Part shown: positions 25,762-32,974 of the stretch, piece by piece
Numbering within the stretch: the stretch's first letter is position 1
Layout of the letters: every line of letters starts with the position of its first letter
Assembly (NCBI GenBank): GCA_003240855.1
Contig: QFNN01000001.1
Location: forward strand, 62,001-126,000
Source: Sphingomonas sanxanigenens
GTDB lineage: Bacteria; Pseudomonadota; Alphaproteobacteria; Sphingomonadales; Sphingomonadaceae
Length of the DNA stretch: 64,000 bases
Direction of reading: 5' to 3'
Position numbers and translations under genes: made by a program
The notes under the pieces: model-generated
The model's input: only the letters and a program-made list of their open reading frames with translations
Database searches by the model: none
Told to the model about the DNA's origin: nothing

Positions 25762-26112
25762 ATGAGCAAGGACGGACCCGATCCCGCCACCTTCTTCCGC
25801 GAAATGCTGGGGCAGTGGGAAACGATCGCCAGCGAGTTCGGCAGCGGGCTGCTCAAGTCCGGCGAGTTCGCACGCACCGTCAACACCGCCGCCACCGCCA
25901 AGGCGCGCGCGATGAGCAGCGAAGTGGTGAGCCGGGCGCTCGCCGCCGCGAACATGCCGAGCCGCGAAGAGATCGGATCGCTATCCGAACGGATGCAGGC
26001 GGTCGAGGATCGACTGGCCCGGATCGAGGCGTTGCTGACCGAAGGCGCCGCACCGCCCAAGCCCCGGAAAGACAAGGCAAAGCGGGCCAAGGCTCCGGCG
26101 AAGAAGGGGTGA
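25762..26112 (+). CDS. Small cytoplasmic coiled-coil protein, possibly polyhydroxyalkanoate-associated
   Basis: The 116-residue protein has no signal peptide. The N-terminal half is amphipathic helix ('DPATFFREMLGQWETIASEF'), followed by 'MPSREEIGSLSERMQAVEDR', a short coiled coil, and a lysine/alanine/proline-rich tail (residues 98-116). The 'MPSREEI…L…VEDRLARIEALL' pattern resembles the C-terminus of PhaE-type PHA synthase subunits and PHA granule proteins. A phasin gene lies next to it in convergent orientation, which supports a granule role, but I cannot assign a family with certainty. It begins 31 nt after btuD and may be read through from that operon. Confidence 0.65.
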   Translation: MSKDGPDPATFFREMLGQWETIASEFGSGLLKSGEFARTVNTAATAKARAMSSEVVSRALAAANMPSREEIGSLSERMQAVEDRLARIEALLTEGAAPPKPRKDKAKRAKAPAKKG

Positions 26113-26233
26113 TCGCCCCACGCGGGCCAGACTGAGCGGCGGCGCCGATCTTAGGGCGGGGAGGCCTGGCCTCTCCGCCGCCGGCCATGCGCCGATCCTG
26201 ATCGACCGGCGCATCGCACGACGGCGGCGAGCA

Positions 26234-26563
26234 TTATTTCTTGCTTTTCAGCCCTTCCACGACGTTGCGGCCGAATCCGGCGATAAGCTCGCCAATCTCG
26301 CGCGCCTGCGCCATGTTCCGGCTGCTCTGATCGCGGATAAACTCGCTCTGCACCTTCATGACTTCAGCGAGACCGCCCGCCTTGGCCGCGGCGCGGAGCG
26401 CGGCGAAAGCCTGACGGCTATTCTCCTCGGCATGGTCGATCAGCTTCATGCTGAACGCGGCACTGTTTTCCACAGCCTTCTTGCCGGCATCCTTCATCGC
26501 CTCGCCGGCCTTCTTGAGCGGCTCGACGACATTATCCTCGATCGTGCTTTTCTTGTCCGCCAT
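26234..26563 (-). CDS. Phasin family protein
   Basis: The 109-residue, mostly helical protein ('EPLKKAGEAMKDAGKKAVEN', 'AFAALRAAAKAGGLAEVMKV', 'QSEFIRDQSSRNMAQAREIG') matches the phasin_2 pattern. Phasins coat polyhydroxyalkanoate granules or act as small stress-related amphipathic proteins. ATG 26563 follows GGAAGG with good spacing; upstream in-frame extension is arginine-rich and rejected. The 267 bp upstream (26564-26830) carries no recognised gene and should hold the promoter. A possible hairpin (GCGGGGAGGCC at about 26156 with GGCCTCTCCGC) lies between it and the convergent gene. Confidence 0.85.
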   Translation of the reverse strand: MADKKSTIEDNVVEPLKKAGEAMKDAGKKAVENSAAFSMKLIDHAEENSRQAFAALRAAAKAGGLAEVMKVQSEFIRDQSSRNMAQAREIGELIAGFGRNVVEGLKSKK

Positions 26564-26830
26564 GATCTGCCTTCCTTCGCCTTGCGCGCAGCCCTTGCGA
26601 CGGCTGGAGCCGAGGCCTGCGCCGCCTCGTTCCCAGTTCCTCGGACACCGGCCCCGACGCCTGGCGCCGGACGGGACGAGGCATTGGGCCGGAACGCCCT
26701 TGGAACAGAAGAAAATCCCGCCCCGTCCGCTACGGCGGAATCGCCCCTGACCATCAGCCATCATATCGTCCTTTTGCGCAGCATTCCCGAAAGCGGCGCG
26801 CCGGACAAGCCGGAGTTTCGGGACCGATCG

Positions 26831-28876
26831 CTAGAGCCGATAAGAAAGACCGACCCAGAGAGTGCGAGGCAGCGCGCGTTCGATCGTGCCATCAGCGCCG
26901 ATCGTCGCCTCGATACGGGCGTTGGACAGATTCTCGCCCCGCAGGTCGAGGGTGAGGCGGCGAGTGACCGGGACGGCGATGCGCGCGTCGACGGTGAAGG
27001 CGTCGCTCAGGTCACGGCTGTTCTGATCATCCTCATATTGCGCGGAGACATAGCGCAGCGTGGTCGACAGCCAGCGCCAGCCGAGCGTCGCCGACGCCTG
27101 ATGACGCGGCGTCTGCGCGGGACGGAGGCCGTCGAGCGGCGCGGCCGCGCCCGATGCGCGCACATGCGCGTCAGCATAGGCATAGGAGGCCGCCAGGCTG
27201 AAAGCGCCGAACCGAGCCGAAGCGTCGAGTTCGACGCCGCACGAATCGATGCGATCGAGATTCTGGCGCTGACGATAGACGCCCGCCGCAGAGACGAAGC
27301 CGACGCCGGGGAAGGCGCCGGGGCCGCGCGCGATCGTTACATTGGCGATGGCGTTGTCGAGCCGGGCAGTGAACAGGGTGGCGGCGAGCTTCACGCCTTC
27401 GGCCGGACGCCAGTCCATGCCCAGTTCCACGCCCTTCATCATTTCGGGCCGCAGCGCGGGATTGGCCGCAGTGGCGTCCGCACCCGTGCGGAAGGGCCGG
27501 TAAAGCTCGTTGAGCGTCGGCAGGCGCCAGCCGGCATAGGCGGCGGCGCGCAGCGTCAACGCCGGCGCGACCTGATAGGCGAGACCGGCGCGGCCGGTGG
27601 GCTTCCACCCCTGCCGATCGGGATAGAGATCGGCGGTGAGCGGTGCGCCCGTGACGAGCGTCCATTCGTCGAGATGCCCGCCGCTGATCCGCCAGTGATC
27701 GACGCGGCCGCCGCCGGTCAGCGTCAGCGCGCCGAACCGCGCCGACAGCTCGGCGAAAGCGCCCAGCGTCTCGGTCTGGCCGCCCGCGTCGCGCCCCCGC
27801 GTCGGCAGGCCGCCGACAAAGCTATATCGTTCCTCGGTGTGGCCGCGCGTGCGCCGCCAGTCGCCGCCGAGCCGCAGCTCGATATTTGCGGCGATCGGCG
27901 GGCGCAACTCGACGCGCGCGCCGAGCCCGGTCGCCGGGACATTATGCTGGTCGAGGCTCTGGGTGACGCTGGCGCGCCCTGCGCCGACCGACGCAAACTG
28001 GCTGGAGAAGGCGCGCGCCTGCAGATAGGCGAGCGCCGACCAGCCCCAGCGACCGCGCCCGACCAGGCGCAGGCTGGCGTCCGCCCCCTGCGTGCTGTTG
28101 GCGGTATAGGCCGTGCCGCGCGCGCGATCGTCAGTGAAGGCGAGCAGGGCCGCCTGAAGCTCGGTCTGTTCACCGACGGGCACGACGGCGCGCGCGGAGA
28201 CGCTCGCCTGCTCATAAGGCGCTGGACGATCGATCGCGCCGCGCTGATCCTTGACGATAGGGATGAAACCGTCGCCGCGCTGCCAGGAAGCCGAGATGCT
28301 GGCGAAACCCCCGCCGAGCCGCGCCGACGCACCCGCCGATGCGTCAATCGAATCGCGGCCGCCATAAGCGAGATCGGCAGAGAAGCGCGGCAGCATGCCG
28401 AGGCCGGCGCTTTCGAGCTCGATCGTTCCCGCGAGAGCGCCTGGCCCCTGCGCCCCGCTGCCGCCGCCGCGCGTCACGCGGATCGCGGCGATCCGATCGG
28501 GCGGATAGGCCGGGAAGCTGACCGATCCGCCAAAGGGATCGGCCTGTGGCACGCCGTCGAGCAGAAGCAGCGCGCGGCTCGACGCATTGCCGCCAAGCCC
28601 GCGCAACGTGACGCCCTGGCTCGTCGGGTGCGCCGAACGCGAATCCGAACGGCGATATTGCTGGAGGCCGGCGACATCGCGCAGCACATCCTCGATCCGG
28701 TTGCTCGCGCTGCTCTCGATCAGGCTGCGATCCAGCGTCGCCACGTCGTAGGCGGCGTCGCCGATCGGCGCGGCAAGCCCGCGCCCGGTGACGACGATGT
28801 CGCCGGCCGCATCGGGAGTCCCGGCGGCGACGGCAGGCGAGGCAATGAACAGCGCGGCAAGCAGCGCGCGCGTCAT
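26831..28876 (-). CDS. TonB-dependent receptor translationally coupled to maiA
   Basis: The 681-residue outer-membrane receptor has a signal peptide (MTRALLAALFIASPAVAAG) and a TonB box-like 'DIVVTGRG'. A plug follows with 'GVTLRGLGGNASSRALLLLD' and 'IAAIRVTRGGGSGAQGPGAL', then a barrel ending 'TLWVGLSYRL'. The ligand is unknown. Its ATG overlaps the stop of maiA by 4 nt, making it the last gene of an operon that also contains mtnP and probably an amino-acid permease. That is an unusual place for such a receptor. Plug and barrel appear intact. Confidence 0.92.
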   Translation of the reverse strand: MTRALLAALFIASPAVAAGTPDAAGDIVVTGRGLAAPIGDAAYDVATLDRSLIESSASNRIEDVLRDVAGLQQYRRSDSRSAHPTSQGVTLRGLGGNASSRALLLLDGVPQADPFGGSVSFPAYPPDRIAAIRVTRGGGSGAQGPGALAGTIELESAGLGMLPRFSADLAYGGRDSIDASAGASARLGGGFASISASWQRGDGFIPIVKDQRGAIDRPAPYEQASVSARAVVPVGEQTELQAALLAFTDDRARGTAYTANSTQGADASLRLVGRGRWGWSALAYLQARAFSSQFASVGAGRASVTQSLDQHNVPATGLGARVELRPPIAANIELRLGGDWRRTRGHTEERYSFVGGLPTRGRDAGGQTETLGAFAELSARFGALTLTGGGRVDHWRISGGHLDEWTLVTGAPLTADLYPDRQGWKPTGRAGLAYQVAPALTLRAAAYAGWRLPTLNELYRPFRTGADATAANPALRPEMMKGVELGMDWRPAEGVKLAATLFTARLDNAIANVTIARGPGAFPGVGFVSAAGVYRQRQNLDRIDSCGVELDASARFGAFSLAASYAYADAHVRASGAAAPLDGLRPAQTPRHQASATLGWRWLSTTLRYVSAQYEDDQNSRDLSDAFTVDARIAVPVTRRLTLDLRGENLSNARIEATIGADGTIERALPRTLWVGLSYRL

Positions 28877-29505
28877 GCGGGTTTCGCGCGATCCGGATGC
28901 GCCGCCGCAACTGCATCGATCGCCTGCGCGGCGGCATCGGCGGCGAGGAGGCGAGGATAAGGCTTCAAATCGACGCCGAAGCGGCGCGCATTATAGAGCT
29001 GGGGCACGAGGCAGAGATCCGCGACGCCAATCGATGCGCCCGAAAGGAACGGGCCGTCGGCGTCGGCCAGCGCCTCGAGCGCGGCGAAGCCCTCGTCCAT
29101 CCAGTGGCGCATCCACGCCTCGCGCGCCTCCGGCGCGGCCCCGAACTGGTCGCTCAGCCGCCCCATGATGCGCAGATTGTTCAGCGGGTGAATGTCGCAG
29201 GCGATGGTCAGCGCGCGTTCGAGCGCGTGCGCCCTGAGCACCGGATCGGCGGGCAGCAACGGAGGGTGGGGATAGCGCGCATCGAGATAGTCGATGATCG
29301 CGAGCGACTGAGTGAGCCGCACGCCCTCTATCTCCAGCGTGGGCACGAGGCCGAGCGGATTGCGCGCGCGATTTTCCGGCGCGCATTGCTCCTGTTCGAG
29401 CAGGCCGACATGGATCTGCTCATAAGCGACGCCCTTCAGATTGAGCGCGATGCGGACGCGGTAGCTGGCCGACGAGCGCCAATAGTCGAACAGCCGGATC
29501 GTCAT
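28873..29505 (-). CDS. maiA: Maleylacetoacetate isomerase (zeta-class glutathione S-transferase)
   Basis: The 210-residue protein has a thioredoxin-like N-domain with 'YWRSSASYRVRIALNLKG', the S-S-x-S-x-R-V-R-I-A-L motif that places the glutathione-activating Ser in zeta-class enzymes. 'QSLAIIDYLDARYPHPPLLP' and a helical C-domain follow. It isomerises maleylacetoacetate to fumarylacetoacetate in tyrosine and homogentisate catabolism. No homogentisate dioxygenase or fumarylacetoacetase is in this window, so related substrates such as maleylpyruvate are possible. It overlaps mtnP and the TonB receptor gene by 4 nt each. Confidence 0.9.
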   Translation of the reverse strand: MTIRLFDYWRSSASYRVRIALNLKGVAYEQIHVGLLEQEQCAPENRARNPLGLVPTLEIEGVRLTQSLAIIDYLDARYPHPPLLPADPVLRAHALERALTIACDIHPLNNLRIMGRLSDQFGAAPEAREAWMRHWMDEGFAALEALADADGPFLSGASIGVADLCLVPQLYNARRFGVDLKPYPRLLAADAAAQAIDAVAAAHPDRAKPA

Positions 29506-30368
29506 CCGAGTGCGCGGCCGGCTATGGCGTCGAGCTTGGCGAGCAGGGCCGGATCGCGCTTTTCAGGCGCGGTCACCAGCGCGAAATCGAGGCAGGTGTC
29601 GATCGGCGAGGCTTCGCGCTCGGCAGGCAGGAGCTTCGCCAGTTCGACGACGAGCGCACGCGCCTTTTCGGCATTGTCGTGCATGACCTTGAGGACGGTC
29701 TCGACATCGACATGCGCCTCGCCTTCGCGCCAGCAATCATAATCGGTCAGCATGCCGACGAGCGCGTAAGGCAGCTCGGCCTCACGCGCGAGGCGGGCCT
29801 CGGGCATCGCCGTCATGCCGATCACGTCGCAATTCCACTGGCGATAGAGATGGCTTTCGGCGCGGGTCGAGAATTGCGGGCCTTCGATCGCGACATAAGT
29901 GGCGCCGACATGCATCTCCGCCTCCGCCTTTCGCCCCGCCTCCGCCGCGAAGTGCGACAGGCGCGGGCAGACGGGATCGGCGAGCGAGACATGCGCGACA
30001 AGGCCACTGCCGAAGAAGCTCGGCTCGCGCGCATAGGTGCGATCGACGAACTGGTCGACTACCGCGAAGCCGCCCGGCGCGAGATGTTCGCGCAGCGACC
30101 CGACTGCCGAAAGCGCCAGCAGATCAGTGCAGCCGGCGCGCTTCAGCACATCGATATTGGCGCGGAAATTGAGCTCGCTCGGCGAGATGACATGGCCCCG
30201 GCCGTGACGCGGCAGGAACACGAAGCGCACGCCCGAAATGCTGCCGGTCAGCAACTGGTCCGACGGCCGTCCCCATGGGCTGTCGATCGTGATCCATTCG
30301 GCATCCTCGAGCGAATCGATCGCATAGAGCCCCGAACCGCCAAGCACGCCGATCGTCCAACCGCCCAT
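29502..30368 (-). CDS. mtnP: S-methyl-5'-thioadenosine phosphorylase
   Basis: The 288-residue enzyme of the nucleoside phosphorylase family splits 5'-methylthioadenosine with phosphate into adenine and methylthioribose-1-phosphate. Landmarks are 'IGVLGGSGLYAIDSLEDAEW', 'FLPRHGRGHVISPSELNFRA', 'YVAIEGPQFSTRAES' and 'IGMTAMPEARLAREAELPY'. The His in 'RHGRGH' and Ser/Thr in the phosphate loop are retained. It lies 43 nt after the permease gene and overlaps maiA. Methylthioadenosine arises from polyamine synthesis and quorum-signal synthesis; other salvage genes are not present here. Confidence 0.95.
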   Translation of the reverse strand: MGGWTIGVLGGSGLYAIDSLEDAEWITIDSPWGRPSDQLLTGSISGVRFVFLPRHGRGHVISPSELNFRANIDVLKRAGCTDLLALSAVGSLREHLAPGGFAVVDQFVDRTYAREPSFFGSGLVAHVSLADPVCPRLSHFAAEAGRKAEAEMHVGATYVAIEGPQFSTRAESHLYRQWNCDVIGMTAMPEARLAREAELPYALVGMLTDYDCWREGEAHVDVETVLKVMHDNAEKARALVVELAKLLPAEREASPIDTCLDFALVTAPEKRDPALLAKLDAIAGRALG

Positions 30369-30411
30369 AAAACCTCCGCTCGTTCAGCCGATCCGCACCC
30401 CAAGCCCCTGC

Positions 30412-31854
30412 TCAGGATGCGCGGCTGCGCCCGATCCCGTAGAGGAAATAGACGACCAGTCCCAGCGCGTTCCAGACGATGAAGCTGTGCTGCGTTATCG
30501 CCTGCAGGCTGGTGAAGAGATAGAGGCAGCCAAGGATCGCCACCGGGGCGACGAGCCAGACGGCGGGAGTGCGGAAGCCACGCTTCTGATCGGGCGCGCG
30601 GCGGCGCATGACGAGCGTGCAGAGCGCCACTGCGATGAACGCGCAGAGCGTGCCGGCATTGGCGAGCGAGGCGATCAGATCGAGCGGCATGATGCCGGCG
30701 ATGAAGGCGACAAAGATCGCGGTCATCGCAGTGATGCGGACCGGAGTGCCGCGCCGCGAGATGCGCGCCAGCGCGGGCGGCAGGAAACCGTCGCGCGACA
30801 TGACGAGAAAGATGCGGCTCTGCCCGTAGAAGAAGGCGAGGATGACGGTGGGCAGCGCGATCGCCGCCGACGCCGCCACGAGGGTCGCGACCTTTTCCTG
30901 CCCGATCGAGCGGAGGATGAGCGCCAGCGGTTCCGCACTCTTGCCGAACGCAGCGAAGTGGAGCGCGCCAACCGCCGCCGCCGCGACGATCATGTAGATG
31001 GCGGTGCAGGCGACCATCGATCCGACGATGCCGATCGCCAGATCGCGTTCCGGATTCTTGGCCTCCTCTGCTGCGGTCGAGATCGCATCGAAGCCGTAGA
31101 AGGCGAAGAAGATGATCGCCGCCGCCCCCATCACGCCGAACTTGACCCCGCCCTCGCCGAGCTGGGCGCCATAGCCATATGGCGCGAAGGGGTGGAGATT
31201 GTCGGGGTTGAAATGGGGGAGCGCGACCGCGACGAAAACGGCGAGCGTCGCGATCTTGAGCAGGACGAGGATCGAATTGACCGTCGCGCTTTCGCGCGTG
31301 CCGAGCATGAGCAGCCCGGCGACCGCGAAGATGATGAAGATGGCGGGCAGGTTGATGCCCGCGGCCGTGAGCTGAAACGTGCCGTCGAACAGGTTGCCGG
31401 CCACGCCTGGCCCGTGTGTCAGCCAGTCGGGCAAGGCGATGTCGAGCCCCTTGAGGAAGCCGACGGCATAGCCCGACCAGCCGACAGCCACGGTCGATAC
31501 GACGAGCGAATATTCGAGGATCAGGCTCCAGCCGACGACCCAGGCGAAAATCTCGCCCAACACCGCATAGCTGTAGGTATAGGCGCTGCCGGCGATGGGG
31601 ATCATCGTCGCCATCTCGGCATAGCAAAGCGCGGCGCACGCGCAGATCGCGCCCGCGACGACGAAGGAGATGAGCACGGCCGGGCCGGCGCGCTCCGCCC
31701 CCACGCCGATCAGTGTGAGGATGCCGGTGCCGACGATCGCGCCGACGCCGAGTGCGACGAGATGCGGCCAGGAGAAGGTGCGCGCCAGCCGGGGATGATC
31801 GGGATGATCCGCCTCGTTCAGCACCATCGACTTGCGGCGCAGCAGCCGGCTCAT
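30412..31854 (-). CDS. APC-superfamily amino-acid permease (cationic amino-acid transporter type)
   Basis: The 480-residue inner-membrane transporter has about twelve to fourteen helices. The conserved first unwound helix appears in 'LVALGVGAIVGTGILTLIGV', followed by 'GPAVLISFVVAGAICACAAL' and 'CYAEMATMIPIAGSAYTYSY'. The N-terminal 'TFSWPHLVALGVG' and overall length resemble CAT/YfnA-type permeases. Which amino acid it carries is not readable. It is the first gene of the minus-strand operon leading to mtnP, maiA and a TonB receptor. A 68-bp gap separates it from the upstream crotonase stop. Confidence 0.9.
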   Translation of the reverse strand: MSRLLRRKSMVLNEADHPDHPRLARTFSWPHLVALGVGAIVGTGILTLIGVGAERAGPAVLISFVVAGAICACAALCYAEMATMIPIAGSAYTYSYAVLGEIFAWVVGWSLILEYSLVVSTVAVGWSGYAVGFLKGLDIALPDWLTHGPGVAGNLFDGTFQLTAAGINLPAIFIIFAVAGLLMLGTRESATVNSILVLLKIATLAVFVAVALPHFNPDNLHPFAPYGYGAQLGEGGVKFGVMGAAAIIFFAFYGFDAISTAAEEAKNPERDLAIGIVGSMVACTAIYMIVAAAAVGALHFAAFGKSAEPLALILRSIGQEKVATLVAASAAIALPTVILAFFYGQSRIFLVMSRDGFLPPALARISRRGTPVRITAMTAIFVAFIAGIMPLDLIASLANAGTLCAFIAVALCTLVMRRRAPDQKRGFRTPAVWLVAPVAILGCLYLFTSLQAITQHSFIVWNALGLVVYFLYGIGRSRAS

Positions 31855-31922
31855 ACGCTTCCCCCTTCAACCCCTATTTTCCCATTCATTCCCCGCTTTC
31901 GCGCGAAAAGGAAAGGGCGGCC

Positions 31923-32813
31923 TCAATAGGCCGGGTCCTGGAGCCAGCGCGGGAAGGACGGCAGGTCGGCCGAAACGCGGTCGGGATAGGCGGCGGCGCG
32001 CTTTTCAAGGAAGGACGCCACGCCTTCGCGCGCATCGGCGCTGGCACCGCGCGTCCACATCACGCGGCTGTCGAGGCGATGCGCCTCGATCGGGTGGCTC
32101 GCCCCCTGCATCCGCCACATCATCTGGCGGGTGAGCGCGATCGAGACAGGCGCCGATTCGGCGGTGAGCGTTTTTGCGAAGGCAAGCGCCGCCGGAAGCA
32201 GGTCATCGGGCGCATGGACCGAGCGGACGAGGCGGCCGGCAAGCGCCTCCTCCGCCCCGAAAACGCGGCCCGAATAGCACCAGTCGAGCGCCTGCTGGAT
32301 GCCGACGAGGCGCGGCAGGAACCAGCTTGACGCCGCTTCGGGAACGATGCCGCGTCTCGCGAAAACGAAACCGAAGCGCGCATCGCTGCTCGCCATGCGA
32401 AAATCCATCGGCAGCGTCATGGTGACGCCGATGCCGACAGCCGCGCCGTTGATCGCGCCGATCACGGGCTTGAGCGCGTTGAAGATGCGCAGCGACAATC
32501 GCCCGCCGCTATCGCGCACGCCGGGATGGTCATAGTCGACCGATCCATCGGGGCGGATCGGCGAATCGGCGACCTTGCCAGCATAATCGAAGGTGGCGCC
32601 CCCGGCGGCCAGATCAGCGCCGGCGCAGAAGGCGCGCCCTTCACCCGTCACGATCACCGCGCGCACCGCATCGTCGACATCGAAGGCGTCGAACGCGGCA
32701 ATCATCTCGTCGCACATTTCGCCCGTGAAGGCGTTGAGCCGGTCGGGGCGATTAAGCGTCAGAATGGCGACGCCATCCTCGACGGCGACCCTGATCGTGC
32801 GCATTTCGGCCAT
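31923..32813 (-). CDS. Crotonase-family protein, enoyl-CoA isomerase-like
   Basis: The 296-residue protein shows crotonase landmarks: 'VAILTLNRPDRLNAFTGEM', 'VIVTGEGRAFCAGADLA' and 'VIGAINGAAVGIGVTMTLPM', which form the oxyanion hole. Both glutamates used by enoyl-CoA hydratases are absent: the first position reads Thr in 'GIGVTM', and the second lies in 'FGFVFARRG'. Instead Glu occurs in 'GIVPEAASSWFLPRLVG', where delta3-delta2 enoyl-CoA isomerases place their catalytic Glu. Isomerase activity is therefore more likely than hydratase. ATG 32813 follows GAGGA; ATG 32825 overlaps that site and was rejected. It is divergent from a TonB receptor gene. Confidence 0.85.
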   Translation of the reverse strand: MAEMRTIRVAVEDGVAILTLNRPDRLNAFTGEMCDEMIAAFDAFDVDDAVRAVIVTGEGRAFCAGADLAAGGATFDYAGKVADSPIRPDGSVDYDHPGVRDSGGRLSLRIFNALKPVIGAINGAAVGIGVTMTLPMDFRMASSDARFGFVFARRGIVPEAASSWFLPRLVGIQQALDWCYSGRVFGAEEALAGRLVRSVHAPDDLLPAALAFAKTLTAESAPVSIALTRQMMWRMQGASHPIEAHRLDSRVMWTRGASADAREGVASFLEKRAAAYPDRVSADLPSFPRWLQDPAY

Positions 32814-32974
32814 GGGAATCCTCATCTTTTATCGTCTGTTCGCGCCATGGTGCATTGCGTCGACCGAGGATGCAAACACCCGCCGGAAGCGCCGGACGAG
32901 GCGAGGCAAAGATTTTCTATCTCGCTTTTCAAGCGACTCGATAGACAATCTGGGACGCAAACAAGGGGAAAAAC

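Noticed and set aside
26154..26180. A Rho-independent terminator between the coiled-coil gene and the phasin gene
   Set aside because: The GCGGGGAGGCC/GGCCTCTCCGC stem is convincing but no T-run follows on either strand, so I did not list it as a terminator.
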